A DNA stretch of 64,000 nt, from assembly GCF_025823185.1 (NCBI RefSeq), contig NZ_JACKVK010000020.1, positions 1-64,000 of the forward strand, read 5' to 3'. Below the pieces are notes generated by a model. That model saw only the letters and a program-made list of their open reading frames with translations. It was not told the origin of the DNA and ran no database searches. The DNA comes from Mycobacterium yunnanensis. Lineage in GTDB: Bacteria; Actinomycetota; Actinomycetes; Mycobacteriales; Mycobacteriaceae. Within the stretch, counting starts at the first letter, position 1; each line of letters opens with the position of its first letter. A program made the translations under genes and the position numbers. This document shows positions 24,724 to 33,962 of this stretch, one piece after another.

Positions 24724-25043
24724 CCGAGGTCGGACCAGAACCGGACGCTGAAGGCGAAGTGCCGCACGGGTATTCGTCGCACAAGGAGAACTACGCCAAG
24801 CGGTTGCGGCGCATCGAGGGCCAGGTGCGCGGCGTCGCCAAGATGATCGAGGACGACAAGTACTGCATCGACATCCTCACGCAGATCAGCGCCGTCAACA
24901 GCGCCCTGCAGTCCGTCGCCCTTGGGTTGTTGGACGAACACCTGGGCCACTGCGTCAGCCATGCGGTCACCGAGGGCGGGGACGAGGCGCAGAGGAAGCT
25001 CGCCGAGGCGTCGGCGGCCATCGCGCGCCTGGTGAAGTCGTGA
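24720..25043 (+). CDS. ricR: Copper-sensing CsoR-family repressor (RicR)
   Basis: The 107-residue all-helical regulator has the CsoR signature: RLRRIEGQVRGVAKMIEDDK, then Cys49 (DKYCIDI) and His74/Cys78 (DEHLGHCV), the Cu(I) ligand set Cys-His-Cys. Its position next to ilvD and before an L,D-transpeptidase matches Rv0190, the RicR repressor of copper-resistance genes in M. tuberculosis. Copper binding should release it from TACCCC-GGGGTA operators such as 24082-24096. It overlaps the DUF305 gene by four bases. Confidence 0.88.
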   Translation: MTEVGPEPDAEGEVPHGYSSHKENYAKRLRRIEGQVRGVAKMIEDDKYCIDILTQISAVNSALQSVALGLLDEHLGHCVSHAVTEGGDEAQRKLAEASAAIARLVKS

Positions 25044-25143
25044 CCGTGGGACGCGAATCCGCAGAGCACTCACAGGTCGTGGCCAGTCACGACGGTTAGC
25101 GTCGGGCCCGGGAGACGCGCCGCTGCGTCCGGGAAAGGCCGTG

Positions 25144-25638
25144 ATGACCCAGACGACGGAGTCCTCGACACGGGATCGGTGGGCCCGGGTACGCGAGCAG
25201 TGGGACGAGCGCCTCGACGCCGCCCAGCAGTCGGTAGTGGTGTCATGGGCTTCGTTCACGGCCATGTTTCTGAGCGTGCGGGCACTCACGCACTGGATCC
25301 GAGATGGCCACGGGCCGTCGGGCGGTGGAATAAGCTTCGGCGGCAAGCACTTTCACCACTACAACATCGGCATCGCGCTGTTCGCCGTGGTGGGTGGAAT
25401 CGGTCTGCGCGGCGAGGAGCGGCACCGCCACCACCCCGCCACTGCAGTGGCCTACGGATCGGCGGCCGCCCTCGTCGTCGACGAGCTGGCGCTGCTGCTG
25501 GATCTACAGGACGTGTACTGGGCCAAGGACGGTCGCAAGAGCGTCGACGCGGCGGTGACGCTCATCGCCGGTGGCGGTCTGTTCGCAGCGGGACTGCCGT
25601 TCTGGCCGCACGCCAGGCGAGCGCTGCGGTCGCGATGA
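25144..25638 (+). CDS. Four-helix integral membrane protein of unknown function
   Basis: The 164-residue protein has about four membrane segments (SWASFTAMFLSVRAL, IALFAVVGGIGL, AVAYGSAAALVVDELALLL, AAVTLIAGGGLFAAGLPFW). A His-rich loop FGGKHFHHYNIG and EERHRHHPA follows segment one and could bind metal or sit at the membrane interface. The start is uncertain: GTG 25141 and ATG 25144 are adjacent. It occupies the place of Rv0191 relative to M. tuberculosis but is not that transporter. I do not recognise a function. Confidence 0.75.
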   Translation: MTQTTESSTRDRWARVREQWDERLDAAQQSVVVSWASFTAMFLSVRALTHWIRDGHGPSGGGISFGGKHFHHYNIGIALFAVVGGIGLRGEERHRHHPATAVAYGSAAALVVDELALLLDLQDVYWAKDGRKSVDAAVTLIAGGGLFAAGLPFWPHARRALRSR

Positions 25639-25799
25639 GGAGATGCGGCGAAGGTAACGAATTCCGGGGCCGCTCCGATTGAATCAGCAGGTCAGTGCCG
25701 TGCGGATGGCGCGCGAACCAGGGGTGCGCCGGCGTCACGGGAAATACCTGGTCGCCGCGCTGTGCGACACTGGAGTCACTCGTAAATTGGAGGTGGCGC

Positions 25800-26828
25800 A
25801 TGCGCCGGGAAACAATCAAGCGGTTTGCCACGGCGGCCGTCGCCGCCGGAATGATCGGCGGATTCGTCATCGGCAGCCCATCTGCCTGGGCAGACCCCGA
25901 GGTCAACCCCGATCCGGCGGCAATCGACTCGCAACCCGTCGAGCAGCCTGCGCCGCCCCCGTTCGGTGAGGCGCCACCGCCGGCGCCCATGCCGTTCGGG
26001 TTCCCGCCGCCCGCCGATCCGAACGCTCCCGCGCCGTTCAACCCGCTGGCCGCCCCCGCGGCCCAGCCGACGGTCATCCCCGAAGGCACGCCCGCTGGCC
26101 AGGACCCGACCCCCTACACCGGGCCTCCGGTGTTCGCGCCGCCGTCGTTCAACCCGAGCAACGGCTCGATGGTGGGCGTCGCCAAGCCGATCGCGATCAA
26201 CTTCGCCCGGCCCATCGCCGACCGCCAGATGGCGCAGGCCGCGGTGCACGTGTCGTCGGTCCCGGCGGTGCCCGGCAAGTTCTACTGGCTCAGCGACACG
26301 CAGCTGCGCTGGCGCCCCATCGACTTCTGGCCCGCGAACACCACCGTCAACATCGACGCCGGTGGCGCCAAGTCGACCTTCCGCACCGGTGAATCACTGG
26401 TGGCCACCGTCGACAACAACACCCATCAGATGCAGGTCGTCCGCAACGGCACGTTGGAGAAGACGTTCCCGGTCTCGATGGGCAAGACGGGACACGACAC
26501 CCCGAACGGCACGTACTACGTGCTGGAGAAGTTTCCGAGCATCGTGATGGATTCGGCGACGTACGGCGTCGACAACACCTCGGCGCAGGGCTACAAGCTG
26601 ACGGTGCAGAACGCGGTCCGCATCGACAACAGCGGCAACTTCGTCCACAGCGCACCGTGGTCTGTCGCCGACCAGGGCAAGCGCAACGTCAGCCACGGCT
26701 GCATCAACCTCAGTGCCGCCAATGCGCAGTGGTTCTTCGACAACTTCGGCAGCGGCGACCCGATCGTCGTGAAGAACTCGGTTGGCACCTACAGCCAGAA
26801 CGACGGCGCGCAGGATTGGCAGATGTAG
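25800..26828 (+). CDS. L,D-transpeptidase (YkuD), peptidoglycan cross-linking
   Basis: The 342-residue precursor has a signal peptide ending at PSAWADP, a Pro-rich linker (residues about 35-115), an Ig-like domain and a YkuD catalytic domain. The active-site motif SHGCINLS places the nucleophile at Cys301, with the upstream His in NFVHSAPWS. It should make 3-3 cross-links outside the membrane. Position near ricR and zmp1 and the domain order match Rv0192 of M. tuberculosis. The ATG at 25800 follows GGAGGTGG. A strong hairpin terminator follows the gene. Confidence 0.92.
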   Translation: MRRETIKRFATAAVAAGMIGGFVIGSPSAWADPEVNPDPAAIDSQPVEQPAPPPFGEAPPPAPMPFGFPPPADPNAPAPFNPLAAPAAQPTVIPEGTPAGQDPTPYTGPPVFAPPSFNPSNGSMVGVAKPIAINFARPIADRQMAQAAVHVSSVPAVPGKFYWLSDTQLRWRPIDFWPANTTVNIDAGGAKSTFRTGESLVATVDNNTHQMQVVRNGTLEKTFPVSMGKTGHDTPNGTYYVLEKFPSIVMDSATYGVDNTSAQGYKLTVQNAVRIDNSGNFVHSAPWSVADQGKRNVSHGCINLSAANAQWFFDNFGSGDPIVVKNSVGTYSQNDGAQDWQM

Positions 26829-26836
26829 CTCGCGAG

Positions 26837-26885
26837 CAGTCGCAAAGGGCCCTGAAACCTCGTGTTTCAGGGCCCTTTGTGACTG
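26837..26885. terminator. Bidirectional terminator between ldt and zmp1
   Basis: A 16-bp perfect stem (26843-26858 with 26864-26879) with a five-base loop is extended by six further pairs, including one G-T, to about 22 bp. It lies between the convergent L,D-transpeptidase and zmp1 stops and can serve both. The stem ends in AAAG/CTTT rather than a long U tract. Confidence 0.85.
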
Positions 26886-26901
26886 TTGGGCAGCAGAGGA
26901 T

Positions 26902-28893
26902 CTAGTTCCAGATGTGCACGCGCTGCGCGGGATCGAGGTACAGCTCGTCGGACTCGGCCACGTCGAACGCCTCGTAGAACGCGTCGAGGTTGCGGACGAT
27001 GCCGTTGCACCGGAACTCCGGTGGCGAGTGCGGATCGATCGCCAGCCGCCGAATCGCCTCGGCGTCACGGGACTTGGTGCGCCACACCTGCGCCCAGCCG
27101 TAGAAGACGCGCTGCACACCGGTGAGACCGTCGATGACCGGGGCAGGCTTGCCGCCCAGTGACAGCTCGTAGGCCAGCAGGGCGATCGACAACCCACCAA
27201 GGTCGCCGATGTTCTCCCCGACGGTGAAGGCGCCGTTCACGTGCTGGTCGCCGCTGAGTTGGCGGGGCACGTACTTCTCGTATTGCGCGATCAACGCCTC
27301 GGTGCGCGAACCGAATTCGGACCGGTCCGCGTCAGTCCACCAGTCGACGAGGTTGCCGTCGCCGTCGTACTTGGCGCCCTGGTCGTCGAACCCGTGGCCG
27401 ATCTCGTGGCCGATCACCGCGCCGATGCCGCCGTAGTTGGCGGCGTCGTCGGCCTCGGCGTCGAAGAACGGCGGCTGCAGGATAGCCGCGGGGAAGACGA
27501 TCTCGTTCATGCCAGGGTTGTAGTACGCGTTGACCGTCTGCGGCGTCATGAACCACTCGTCACGGTCGACCGGACCGCCGAGCTTGGCCAGTTCACGGTC
27601 GTAGCCGACGGCGTTGCCGCGCTTGTAGTTTCCGTACAGATCGGCCCGGTCGATCACCAGATTCGGGTAGTCGCGCCACCGCGCCGGGTAGCCGATCTTG
27701 GGGGTGAACTTGTCCAGCTTGGCCAACGCCCGCTCCCGCGTCTCCGGCGTCATCCATTCCAGGTCGTCGATGCTGACGCGGTACGCCTCACGGAGATTGG
27801 CGACCAACTCGTCCATCCGTGCCTTCGCGTCGGGCGGGAAGTGCCGCTCCACGTACAGCTTGCCCACCGCGTCGCCCATCAGGTTCTCGACGAGTGCGAC
27901 GCCGCGCTTCCAGCGGTCGCGGATCTCCTGAGTGCCGCTGAGTGTGCGGCCGTAGAAGTCGAAGTTCTCCTCGATCAGGTCGTCGGTCAGCATCGCCGAC
28001 CGCGAACTGATCAACCGCCAGCGCAGCCACCACTTCCAGTCCTCGAGGTCTCCCTCGGCCCACAGCGCGGCGAACGCGGTCAGGGCGTCGGGCTGGCGCA
28101 CCACGACCTCCGCAGCGGCGTCGGTCGTGGTGCCGATCGCGGTGATCCACCCTGCCCAATCGAAGCCCGGCGCCTCGGCCTCGAGGTCGGCGAAGGTACG
28201 CAGGTTGTAGGTCAGGTCGGCGTCGCGGCGCTTCACCACGTCCCAGTGGGCAGCGGCGATCTTCGTCTCGAGGGCCACGATGCGGGCGGCCGTGGCCTCC
28301 CATTCGTTGGGCTGAGGCTCCTCGCCGAGGGCCAGCGCCAGCATGCGCGTGATGTGTCTGGGATAGGCCGCCAGGATCTCCGAATGCTGGGCGTCGCGGT
28401 AGTACGACTCGTCGGGCAGGCCGAGACCGGACTGCGACAGGTGCAGCAGGTAGCGCGTCGAGTCCTTGGAGTCGGTGTCGACGTAGAGGCCGGTGCCTCC
28501 GCCGACACCGGTGCGCTGGAAACCGCCCAACACGGCGGCCAACGCGGCTCGGTCGGCTGCACCGTCGATCGTCGCGAGCTCCTCGCGCAGCGGTGTCACG
28601 CCGATCCGGGCGACGGCGTCGACGTCCATGAAGCTGCCGTACAGGTCGCCGACGCGTTGCTCGTCGGTGCCCGGGGCGGCCCCACGTTCGCTGGCCTCGA
28701 CGATCAGGTCGCGCACCTGCTCCTCGGCACGGTCGGCGAGCAACCGGAAGGCGCCGTCGGTGGCGCGGTCGGCGGGGATGTCGTAGTCGGTCAGCCAACG
28801 GCCGTTGACGTGGCCGAACAGATCGTCTTGAGGGCGGGTGTCGTCGTCGACGAAGGACAGGTCGATACCGGAGTGGGCAGCTTCTAACGTCAC
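26902..28893 (-). CDS. zmp1: M13-family zinc metallopeptidase Zmp1
   Basis: The 663-residue protein is a neprilysin-like peptidase, the same length as Rv0198c and very similar in sequence. The zinc site is GAVIGHEIGHGFDDQGAKYD (HExxH) with the third ligand Glu in GENIGDLGGLSIAL; NAYYNPGMNEIVFPAAIL is the substrate-binding NAYY motif, and the conserved C-terminal Trp is in RVHIWN. There is no classical signal peptide. In M. tuberculosis Zmp1 affects host inflammasome activation; in a saprophyte the role is unclear. It is divergent from omamA. Confidence 0.96.
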   Translation of the reverse strand: MTLEAAHSGIDLSFVDDDTRPQDDLFGHVNGRWLTDYDIPADRATDGAFRLLADRAEEQVRDLIVEASERGAAPGTDEQRVGDLYGSFMDVDAVARIGVTPLREELATIDGAADRAALAAVLGGFQRTGVGGGTGLYVDTDSKDSTRYLLHLSQSGLGLPDESYYRDAQHSEILAAYPRHITRMLALALGEEPQPNEWEATAARIVALETKIAAAHWDVVKRRDADLTYNLRTFADLEAEAPGFDWAGWITAIGTTTDAAAEVVVRQPDALTAFAALWAEGDLEDWKWWLRWRLISSRSAMLTDDLIEENFDFYGRTLSGTQEIRDRWKRGVALVENLMGDAVGKLYVERHFPPDAKARMDELVANLREAYRVSIDDLEWMTPETRERALAKLDKFTPKIGYPARWRDYPNLVIDRADLYGNYKRGNAVGYDRELAKLGGPVDRDEWFMTPQTVNAYYNPGMNEIVFPAAILQPPFFDAEADDAANYGGIGAVIGHEIGHGFDDQGAKYDGDGNLVDWWTDADRSEFGSRTEALIAQYEKYVPRQLSGDQHVNGAFTVGENIGDLGGLSIALLAYELSLGGKPAPVIDGLTGVQRVFYGWAQVWRTKSRDAEAIRRLAIDPHSPPEFRCNGIVRNLDAFYEAFDVAESDELYLDPAQRVHIWN

Positions 28894-28946
28894 TCGACCA
28901 TCCTGCCAGCCGCGGCCGGCGACGGGGGCCGGGTACCCTCACGGCC

Positions 28947-29537
28947 ATGCCCGAGCAGCTCGACGACGAGCCCACCCCGGTTGCCAGTGGCGGCCCGAGC
29001 GGGTTCGGGATCGGCTCCGCGGTGCTCGGCCTCGTGTCAGTCGCCGCGGTGGTCCTGGCGGTGCTGCTGTGGAACGGTCACCGCCACGACGTCGACGAAC
29101 GCGCGTATCAGACCCGTGTGCTGCAGGCCGCCGTGGACTGGACCGGCGTCCTGATCAACATGAACTCGAGTTCGGTCGTCCAGAGCATGCGCACCTTGCA
29201 CGACGGCACGGTCGGTCAGCTCAACGCGAACTTCGAGACCGCGGTCGAACCGTTCAGCCAGGTGGTGCAGAAGCTGCAGTCCCAGACCGTGGGTCAGGTC
29301 GAATCCGTCGCCATCGAATCCCTGTTCCATGCCGCCCCCGGCGATCCGGGTCTGCCCCCGGTGCCGCAACCCGAGCTGGCCACGGTGTCGTCGCGCACCG
29401 ACAACGTGCTGGTGGTCGCCACGTCGGTCAGTCAGAACGTGGGGTCCAAGCCGTTGACGGTGCACTGGGCGCTGCGACTGGCCATCTCCGACGTCGACGG
29501 GAAGTTGTTGGTGTCGCGGCTGGAGACCATTCGATGA
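28947..29537 (+). CDS. omamA: Orphaned Mce-associated membrane protein OmamA
   Basis: The 196-residue protein has one N-terminal membrane segment (GSAVLGLVSVAAVVLAVLLW) and an extracytoplasmic NTF2-like domain of the Mce-associated protein type. By sequence type and position it corresponds to Rv0199, which stabilises Mce lipid importers in M. tuberculosis. A TACCCT hexamer ends eight bases before the ATG, and no ribosome site is visible, so the mRNA may be leaderless. It overlaps the next gene by four bases (ATGA). Confidence 0.88.
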   Translation: MPEQLDDEPTPVASGGPSGFGIGSAVLGLVSVAAVVLAVLLWNGHRHDVDERAYQTRVLQAAVDWTGVLINMNSSSVVQSMRTLHDGTVGQLNANFETAVEPFSQVVQKLQSQTVGQVESVAIESLFHAAPGDPGLPPVPQPELATVSSRTDNVLVVATSVSQNVGSKPLTVHWALRLAISDVDGKLLVSRLETIR

Positions 29538-30223
29538 GGAACCTGGTCAGGGTGGTGGCGTTCGACGTGCTCGCCCCGCTCGGCGCGGTGCTGGCCCTGG
29601 TGTACATCGGGGTCGCATTGGCGTGGCCGCTGTGGTGGGTGTCGGTCTGTTCGGTGCTGTGCCTGCTGATCGTTCAGGCCGTCGTGGTCGACGTCGTGCT
29701 GTGGCGCCGCGACGGGGTCACCCTCGGCACCGACGACGACGCACCACGATTGCGGCTGGCCGCCGTGGGGCTGACCACCGTCGCATTGGCCGCCGCGGTC
29801 GCGGTCGGCTACACGAGTTGGACGGCACCCCAGTCGCAGCTGAACCGGGACATGACCGAGGTGGTCGGCATCGCCAGTAGCGCGGCCGAGGCATCGGCGA
29901 CGTTCACACCGCAGAATCCGAGCGCCAACGTCGACCGGCTGACGGCGATGATGACATCCCGGGGGGCCGACGTTTTCCGCGGCGAATTCGACTCCATGGC
30001 AAAGGATTTGACGAGCAAGGGTCTGACCGTGTCGGCCAGCACGGTCTCGGCGGGCGTCGAGGCGATCGGGCCGGAGGCGGCCGTCGTCGCGGTCGTCATG
30101 CGGGGCACGCAGAACGCTCCGGGCAAGCAGCCGGCGACTGTGCCTCTGCCGCTACGTGTTTCGTTGGTCAAGCAGGACGGCCGGTGGCTGGTCGACGACT
30201 TGTCGCCGATCAACTCGCGCTGA
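29534..30223 (+). CDS. omamB: Orphaned Mce-associated membrane protein OmamB
   Basis: The 229-residue protein has two or three N-terminal membrane segments (APLGAVLALVYIGVALAWPL, SVLCLLIVQAVVVDVVLW and AAVGLTTVALAAAVAVGYTS) and a C-terminal extracytoplasmic Mce-associated domain ending in DGRWLVDDLSPINSR. It corresponds to Rv0200 and is coupled to omamA by an ATGA overlap, so the two probably form one membrane complex supporting Mce transporters. Its stop abuts the stop of the convergent Rv0201c-like gene. Confidence 0.86.
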   Translation: MRNLVRVVAFDVLAPLGAVLALVYIGVALAWPLWWVSVCSVLCLLIVQAVVVDVVLWRRDGVTLGTDDDAPRLRLAAVGLTTVALAAAVAVGYTSWTAPQSQLNRDMTEVVGIASSAAEASATFTPQNPSANVDRLTAMMTSRGADVFRGEFDSMAKDLTSKGLTVSASTVSAGVEAIGPEAAVVAVVMRGTQNAPGKQPATVPLPLRVSLVKQDGRWLVDDLSPINSR

Positions 30224-30736
30224 TCAGTCGTCGCGACCGTTGCGCATCTTGGCGAATCGGTCCGACAACCGGCGCATCCTGATCATCAGCGAGGCCGCCG
30301 GGCTATGGGTGCCCTGCAGGTAGGCCGCGAACTCGTCGGCCGGAATCCCGATGCGCGAGGCGAACTCGTCCTGACCGAGGCCCGAGCGCTGCAGCAGCAT
30401 GTGGACGTGGCGGCCCACCTCGGCACATTCGTTGGCCTCCAGTTGCGCCCGGGTGCGGGTCAGCACCTCGACGAGCGCCTTGGACACCCCGTAGGGCGGA
30501 GCGGTGTCGAGCACCTCCTCGACCTGGCGGGCCGTCCGACCGTAGGGGTCACGCCTGATGGCCGCGACGATGCGCTGCCAGACGGTCAGATCGTCGGTCT
30601 CGAGTGCCTCGCGGATGGCCGACGTGGGCCAGAACTCGACGGGTCGCTGGTCGACGGTGGGGCGTTGCCGAGGCCCGGTTGCCGCGGGCCTGGGGCGACC
30701 GGCGGCATCGCCGCGCGTATCTGAAGTCAACGTCAC
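30224..30736 (-). CDS. XRE-like helix-turn-helix protein (Rv0201c homologue)
   Basis: The 170-residue protein has a disordered N-terminus and a C-terminal half with a Cro/XRE-like helix-turn-helix: VHMLLQRSGLGQDEFASRIG then IPADEFAAYLQGTHSPAASL. An earlier part (IREALETDDLTVWQRIVAAI) is a conserved mycobacterial segment of unknown role. The GTG at 30736 overlaps the mmpL11 stop by four bases, so it is translated from the mmpL11 transcript. It may be a DNA-binding regulator of the cluster, but the targets are unknown. Confidence 0.8.
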   Translation of the reverse strand: MTLTSDTRGDAAGRPRPAATGPRQRPTVDQRPVEFWPTSAIREALETDDLTVWQRIVAAIRRDPYGRTARQVEEVLDTAPPYGVSKALVEVLTRTRAQLEANECAEVGRHVHMLLQRSGLGQDEFASRIGIPADEFAAYLQGTHSPAASLMIRMRRLSDRFAKMRNGRDD

Positions 30737-33700
30737 CTCGCCTCCTCCAACATCGCCACCGCCACTGCCAAGCAACGCTGCCGCACGTGTGCCCAGTCGG
30801 ACACCGCCTCGGCGCCCATCCAGTCCTCGTCGTCGTCCGACGGATGCGGGTCGGCCAAACGCCGTACGAGTTGCGTCGCCACCCATTGGCTTCTCAACCG
30901 CTCACCAGAGTAGTACCGGTCCATTTCGGCCAGCACCACCGCCGCGGTTTGAGTCTCCATGGACTCCACCAGATCGGCAAACTCGGCGTAGTCCCTGGCG
31001 TTGTTGCGGCACATGATCAGGTAGCACTTGAGTCGCAGGGTCTCGGCACCGGTCGGAATCTCCAGCCGGTCGCCGGTCGGCAGCAGAACGTTGGTGGTCT
31101 CCATCGGGCCGCGACGTCGCACTGCCGGTCGTTCGGCGCCCGATTCGGTTGCCAGGGCGTCGAGCGCCACCGCGAGCCGGCCGCGCCACATCGTCACCGG
31201 ATGCACGGGCTGGCGCGGGAAGAATCGGCTGCCGCTCTTGGCGTTGCGGGCCGCGGCGAGCCGACCAGACCTGCCGCCACCGTGGTAGGCGGTGTTCAGC
31301 CGCAGCGTGTCACCCGCCTTGAGCGGCGAGCCGCCACCGCGTCCTTCCTGCCCCCCGATGGTCGACAGGCTGACCAGTGGCTCGTCGCCGCCCTTGACGT
31401 GCGCGGCGATGGACCCGCCGGGCGGGAGGCACCCGCTGAACGCCAGCGGGTCGGCCACCGTGATCGTCTGAGGCGCCAGAGTCTTGAGCTTCGCCGCCGA
31501 TTTCACGACGTTGCGGATGTCGGCGCCCGACGGTCCCATCGTCGAGATGTCCTCCGGAATGACGACGAGGTCGCCGATGTCGGCCTTGGGCAGCGGCTTC
31601 TCGAAGTCCACCGACGGCAGGATCCGATCCAGCCAGCCCGGCAGCCACCAGTTCCACTGCGCGAACATCGCCATCAGTGCGGGCACCAGGACGAGGCGCA
31701 CGATGGTCGCGTCCACGGCGATGGCCACCGCGCACGCGACGCCGAGCTGAGCCACCAGCGGCATGCCGGCAAAGGCGAAGCCGATGAATACCGCGATCAT
31801 GATCAGCGCTGCGCTGGTGATGGTCCTTGCGCTGGTGCTGACGCCGTAGGCCACGGCGTCGCGCGTGTTGTTGGTCTGCAGGAAGCGCTCGCGGATGCGG
31901 GTCAGCAGGAAGATCTCGTAGTCCATCGACAAGCCGAAGGTCATCGCTAGCACCAGCGGCGGGATGGTGCTGTCCAGGGACCCGAGTGGCTCGAGACCCA
32001 GTGCCTCCAACCAGCCCCACTTGAAGACCACGACGAGGCTGCCGTAGGCCGCCGCCACCGACAGACACGTCATCAGGACGCCCTTGAGCGCCAGGAACAC
32101 CGACCGGATGGAGATCAGCAGCATGACGAACGCGATCAGCGCGACGAAGACGAACACCATGGGCTGCGTGGTGGCCACGCGTCGGTCGAAGTCCTGCAGC
32201 AGCGCGGTCGGACCGCCGACGTCGACCGTCGCGGGAGAGCCCGCCGCCGCACCAGGAAGTTCGGCGCGCAGCCAGTCGACCGTGTCACGGGCCGCGGGAT
32301 CCTCGGGATCGATGGACAGCACCGCCGACAGCAGGGCGCTGCGGTTGTCGTTGGCGAACACCGGGGGTGACACGGTCGCCACGTCGGGACCCTGGGTCAT
32401 CTTCTGCTGCATGGCGTCCAGCGCACCGGTGTTCTGCGATCCGTTGGCGTTGCCGTCGGGGAACGTGACCAGCACCTTGATGGGGCCCAGTGCGCCGGGG
32501 CCCAGGGCCTGAGCCGCCGCGTTGATGCCGCCGCGAATCTCGTGGGTGGGGGCGAACTGGCGTTGCAGACTGTTGCCCAGCGTCATGGCGAACGCCGGGG
32601 TCGCCAACGCAATCAGCACCACCGTGGCCCCGAGGGCGGAGATCCACTGTCGCCGCATCACCAGGCCCACCCAGCGCGTCCAGAATCTCGACTGCGTGGT
32701 CTCGGGCCGACGCGACACGTGTAGATAGGACGACCGTTTGGAGGCTGCCTTCCCGAACGTCGCCAGCACTGCGGGGATCAGCGTGGTCGAGGTCAAGACG
32801 GCGAGCGCCACGGCCAGGATCGCGCCGGTGGCCATCGACGTCAGCACCGGGGTGTGGATGAGGTAGATCCCGGTCACCGAGGCGATCACCGTCAGGCCCG
32901 AGAGCAGAACGGCAAGGCCCGAGGTGGCCATCGCGGCGTCGGCGGCCTGGGCCGGTTCGCGACCTGAGCGCAGTTCCTCCCGGAACCGCATCAGGATGAA
33001 CAAGGAGTAGTCGACGGCAAGGGCGATGCCGAACATCGACACCGTCGACGTCACGAACACCGACATCTGCGTCACCATGGACAGCAGATAGACCAGCCCC
33101 ATCGTGACGACCACGGTGCAGATACCGAGCACCAGCGGCACCGCCGCGGCCGCAAGCGATCCGAACACCGCGAGCAGCACGATCAGCACGATCGGCAGGT
33201 TCCACTTCTCGGCCTGGGCGATGTCGTGCTTGGTGGCCTCGCTGGCCGCGGCGCCGAGCGCGCCCTGGCCGATGACGTACAGCTTGACGTGGCCGTTCTC
33301 GATCTGGCCGGGCTGGTCGCCGTCGATACCGACCTTCTTGCGCAGCTGTTTGGCCAAGTCGGAGCTACCGCTGTTGAAGTCGGTCTGCAACGAGACCACG
33401 AAGGGCCGGTCGGGCTGCGGCGGCGGCTGCTGCGGATTGGGCATCACCTTGACGCTGGGAACCTCGGCGGCGATGCGTTCGAGCTGGGTGACCGCGGCGT
33501 TCATGTCGTCGAACGTGGCGTCGGCGCGCGGGGCCGCCACCAAGGCCAGAGGTGAGGCACCCTGATCCGGATAGTGATCCTGGATGGCGTGCTCGACGCT
33601 CAGCGACTGCGAGCCGGCGACTTCGAACCCGCCGCCGGTGAGGTTGCCCGACTGGTTGAGGGCGAGGTACACCGACGGAACCAGGAGGAGCAGCCACGCG

Positions 33701-33750
33701 ATGAACACTGCCCAGCGGTATCTACGCAGCTTGCTGCTCAACCGCAACAT
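30733..33750 (-). CDS. mmpL11: RND-family lipid transporter MmpL11
   Basis: The 1005-residue membrane protein has the MmpL layout: a TM helix, a periplasmic porter domain starting NLTGGGFEVAGSQSLSVEHA, a five-helix block with the proton-relay motif GIALAVDYSLFILMRFREEL, a second porter domain, and a second block with TFGLSMDYEIFLLTRIRERF. The soluble C-terminal domain (about 250 residues) resembles that of Rv0202c. It exports mycolate wax esters and other envelope lipids and has been linked to haem uptake. Haem-binding protein genes lie directly upstream, divergent. Confidence 0.96.
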   Translation of the reverse strand: MLRLSSKLRRYRWAVFIAWLLLLVPSVYLALNQSGNLTGGGFEVAGSQSLSVEHAIQDHYPDQGASPLALVAAPRADATFDDMNAAVTQLERIAAEVPSVKVMPNPQQPPPQPDRPFVVSLQTDFNSGSSDLAKQLRKKVGIDGDQPGQIENGHVKLYVIGQGALGAAASEATKHDIAQAEKWNLPIVLIVLLAVFGSLAAAAVPLVLGICTVVVTMGLVYLLSMVTQMSVFVTSTVSMFGIALAVDYSLFILMRFREELRSGREPAQAADAAMATSGLAVLLSGLTVIASVTGIYLIHTPVLTSMATGAILAVALAVLTSTTLIPAVLATFGKAASKRSSYLHVSRRPETTQSRFWTRWVGLVMRRQWISALGATVVLIALATPAFAMTLGNSLQRQFAPTHEIRGGINAAAQALGPGALGPIKVLVTFPDGNANGSQNTGALDAMQQKMTQGPDVATVSPPVFANDNRSALLSAVLSIDPEDPAARDTVDWLRAELPGAAAGSPATVDVGGPTALLQDFDRRVATTQPMVFVFVALIAFVMLLISIRSVFLALKGVLMTCLSVAAAYGSLVVVFKWGWLEALGLEPLGSLDSTIPPLVLAMTFGLSMDYEIFLLTRIRERFLQTNNTRDAVAYGVSTSARTITSAALIMIAVFIGFAFAGMPLVAQLGVACAVAIAVDATIVRLVLVPALMAMFAQWNWWLPGWLDRILPSVDFEKPLPKADIGDLVVIPEDISTMGPSGADIRNVVKSAAKLKTLAPQTITVADPLAFSGCLPPGGSIAAHVKGGDEPLVSLSTIGGQEGRGGGSPLKAGDTLRLNTAYHGGGRSGRLAAARNAKSGSRFFPRQPVHPVTMWRGRLAVALDALATESGAERPAVRRRGPMETTNVLLPTGDRLEIPTGAETLRLKCYLIMCRNNARDYAEFADLVESMETQTAAVVLAEMDRYYSGERLRSQWVATQLVRRLADPHPSDDDEDWMGAEAVSDWAHVRQRCLAVAVAMLEEAR

Positions 33751-33962
33751 GAACTGCTGGATGGCTGGCCCTGCCTTACTCCCCGGGTTGCTCCTGCGTT
33801 TCGAGACGAGAGCCTACCGCAGCACGAGGTAGGGTTGCCGCCCCTCGCAGCCGTTCTTCGGCGTCTCCGACCGCGTCGCGACCGACCTGGGTCTTTGCTG
33901 TGCCGGTTGGTAGCCGGGCTACGCGGATGGCATCATGGGCCACGATCCTGAGGAGACCACCT

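Noticed and set aside
25076..25093. GTCGTG-6-CACGAC hairpin after ricR
   Set aside because: Only six pairs and no U tract; too weak to call a terminator.
33751..33962. IdeR iron box between mmpL11 and the haemophore gene
   Set aside because: No stretch fits the TTAGGNTAG-type consensus on either strand.
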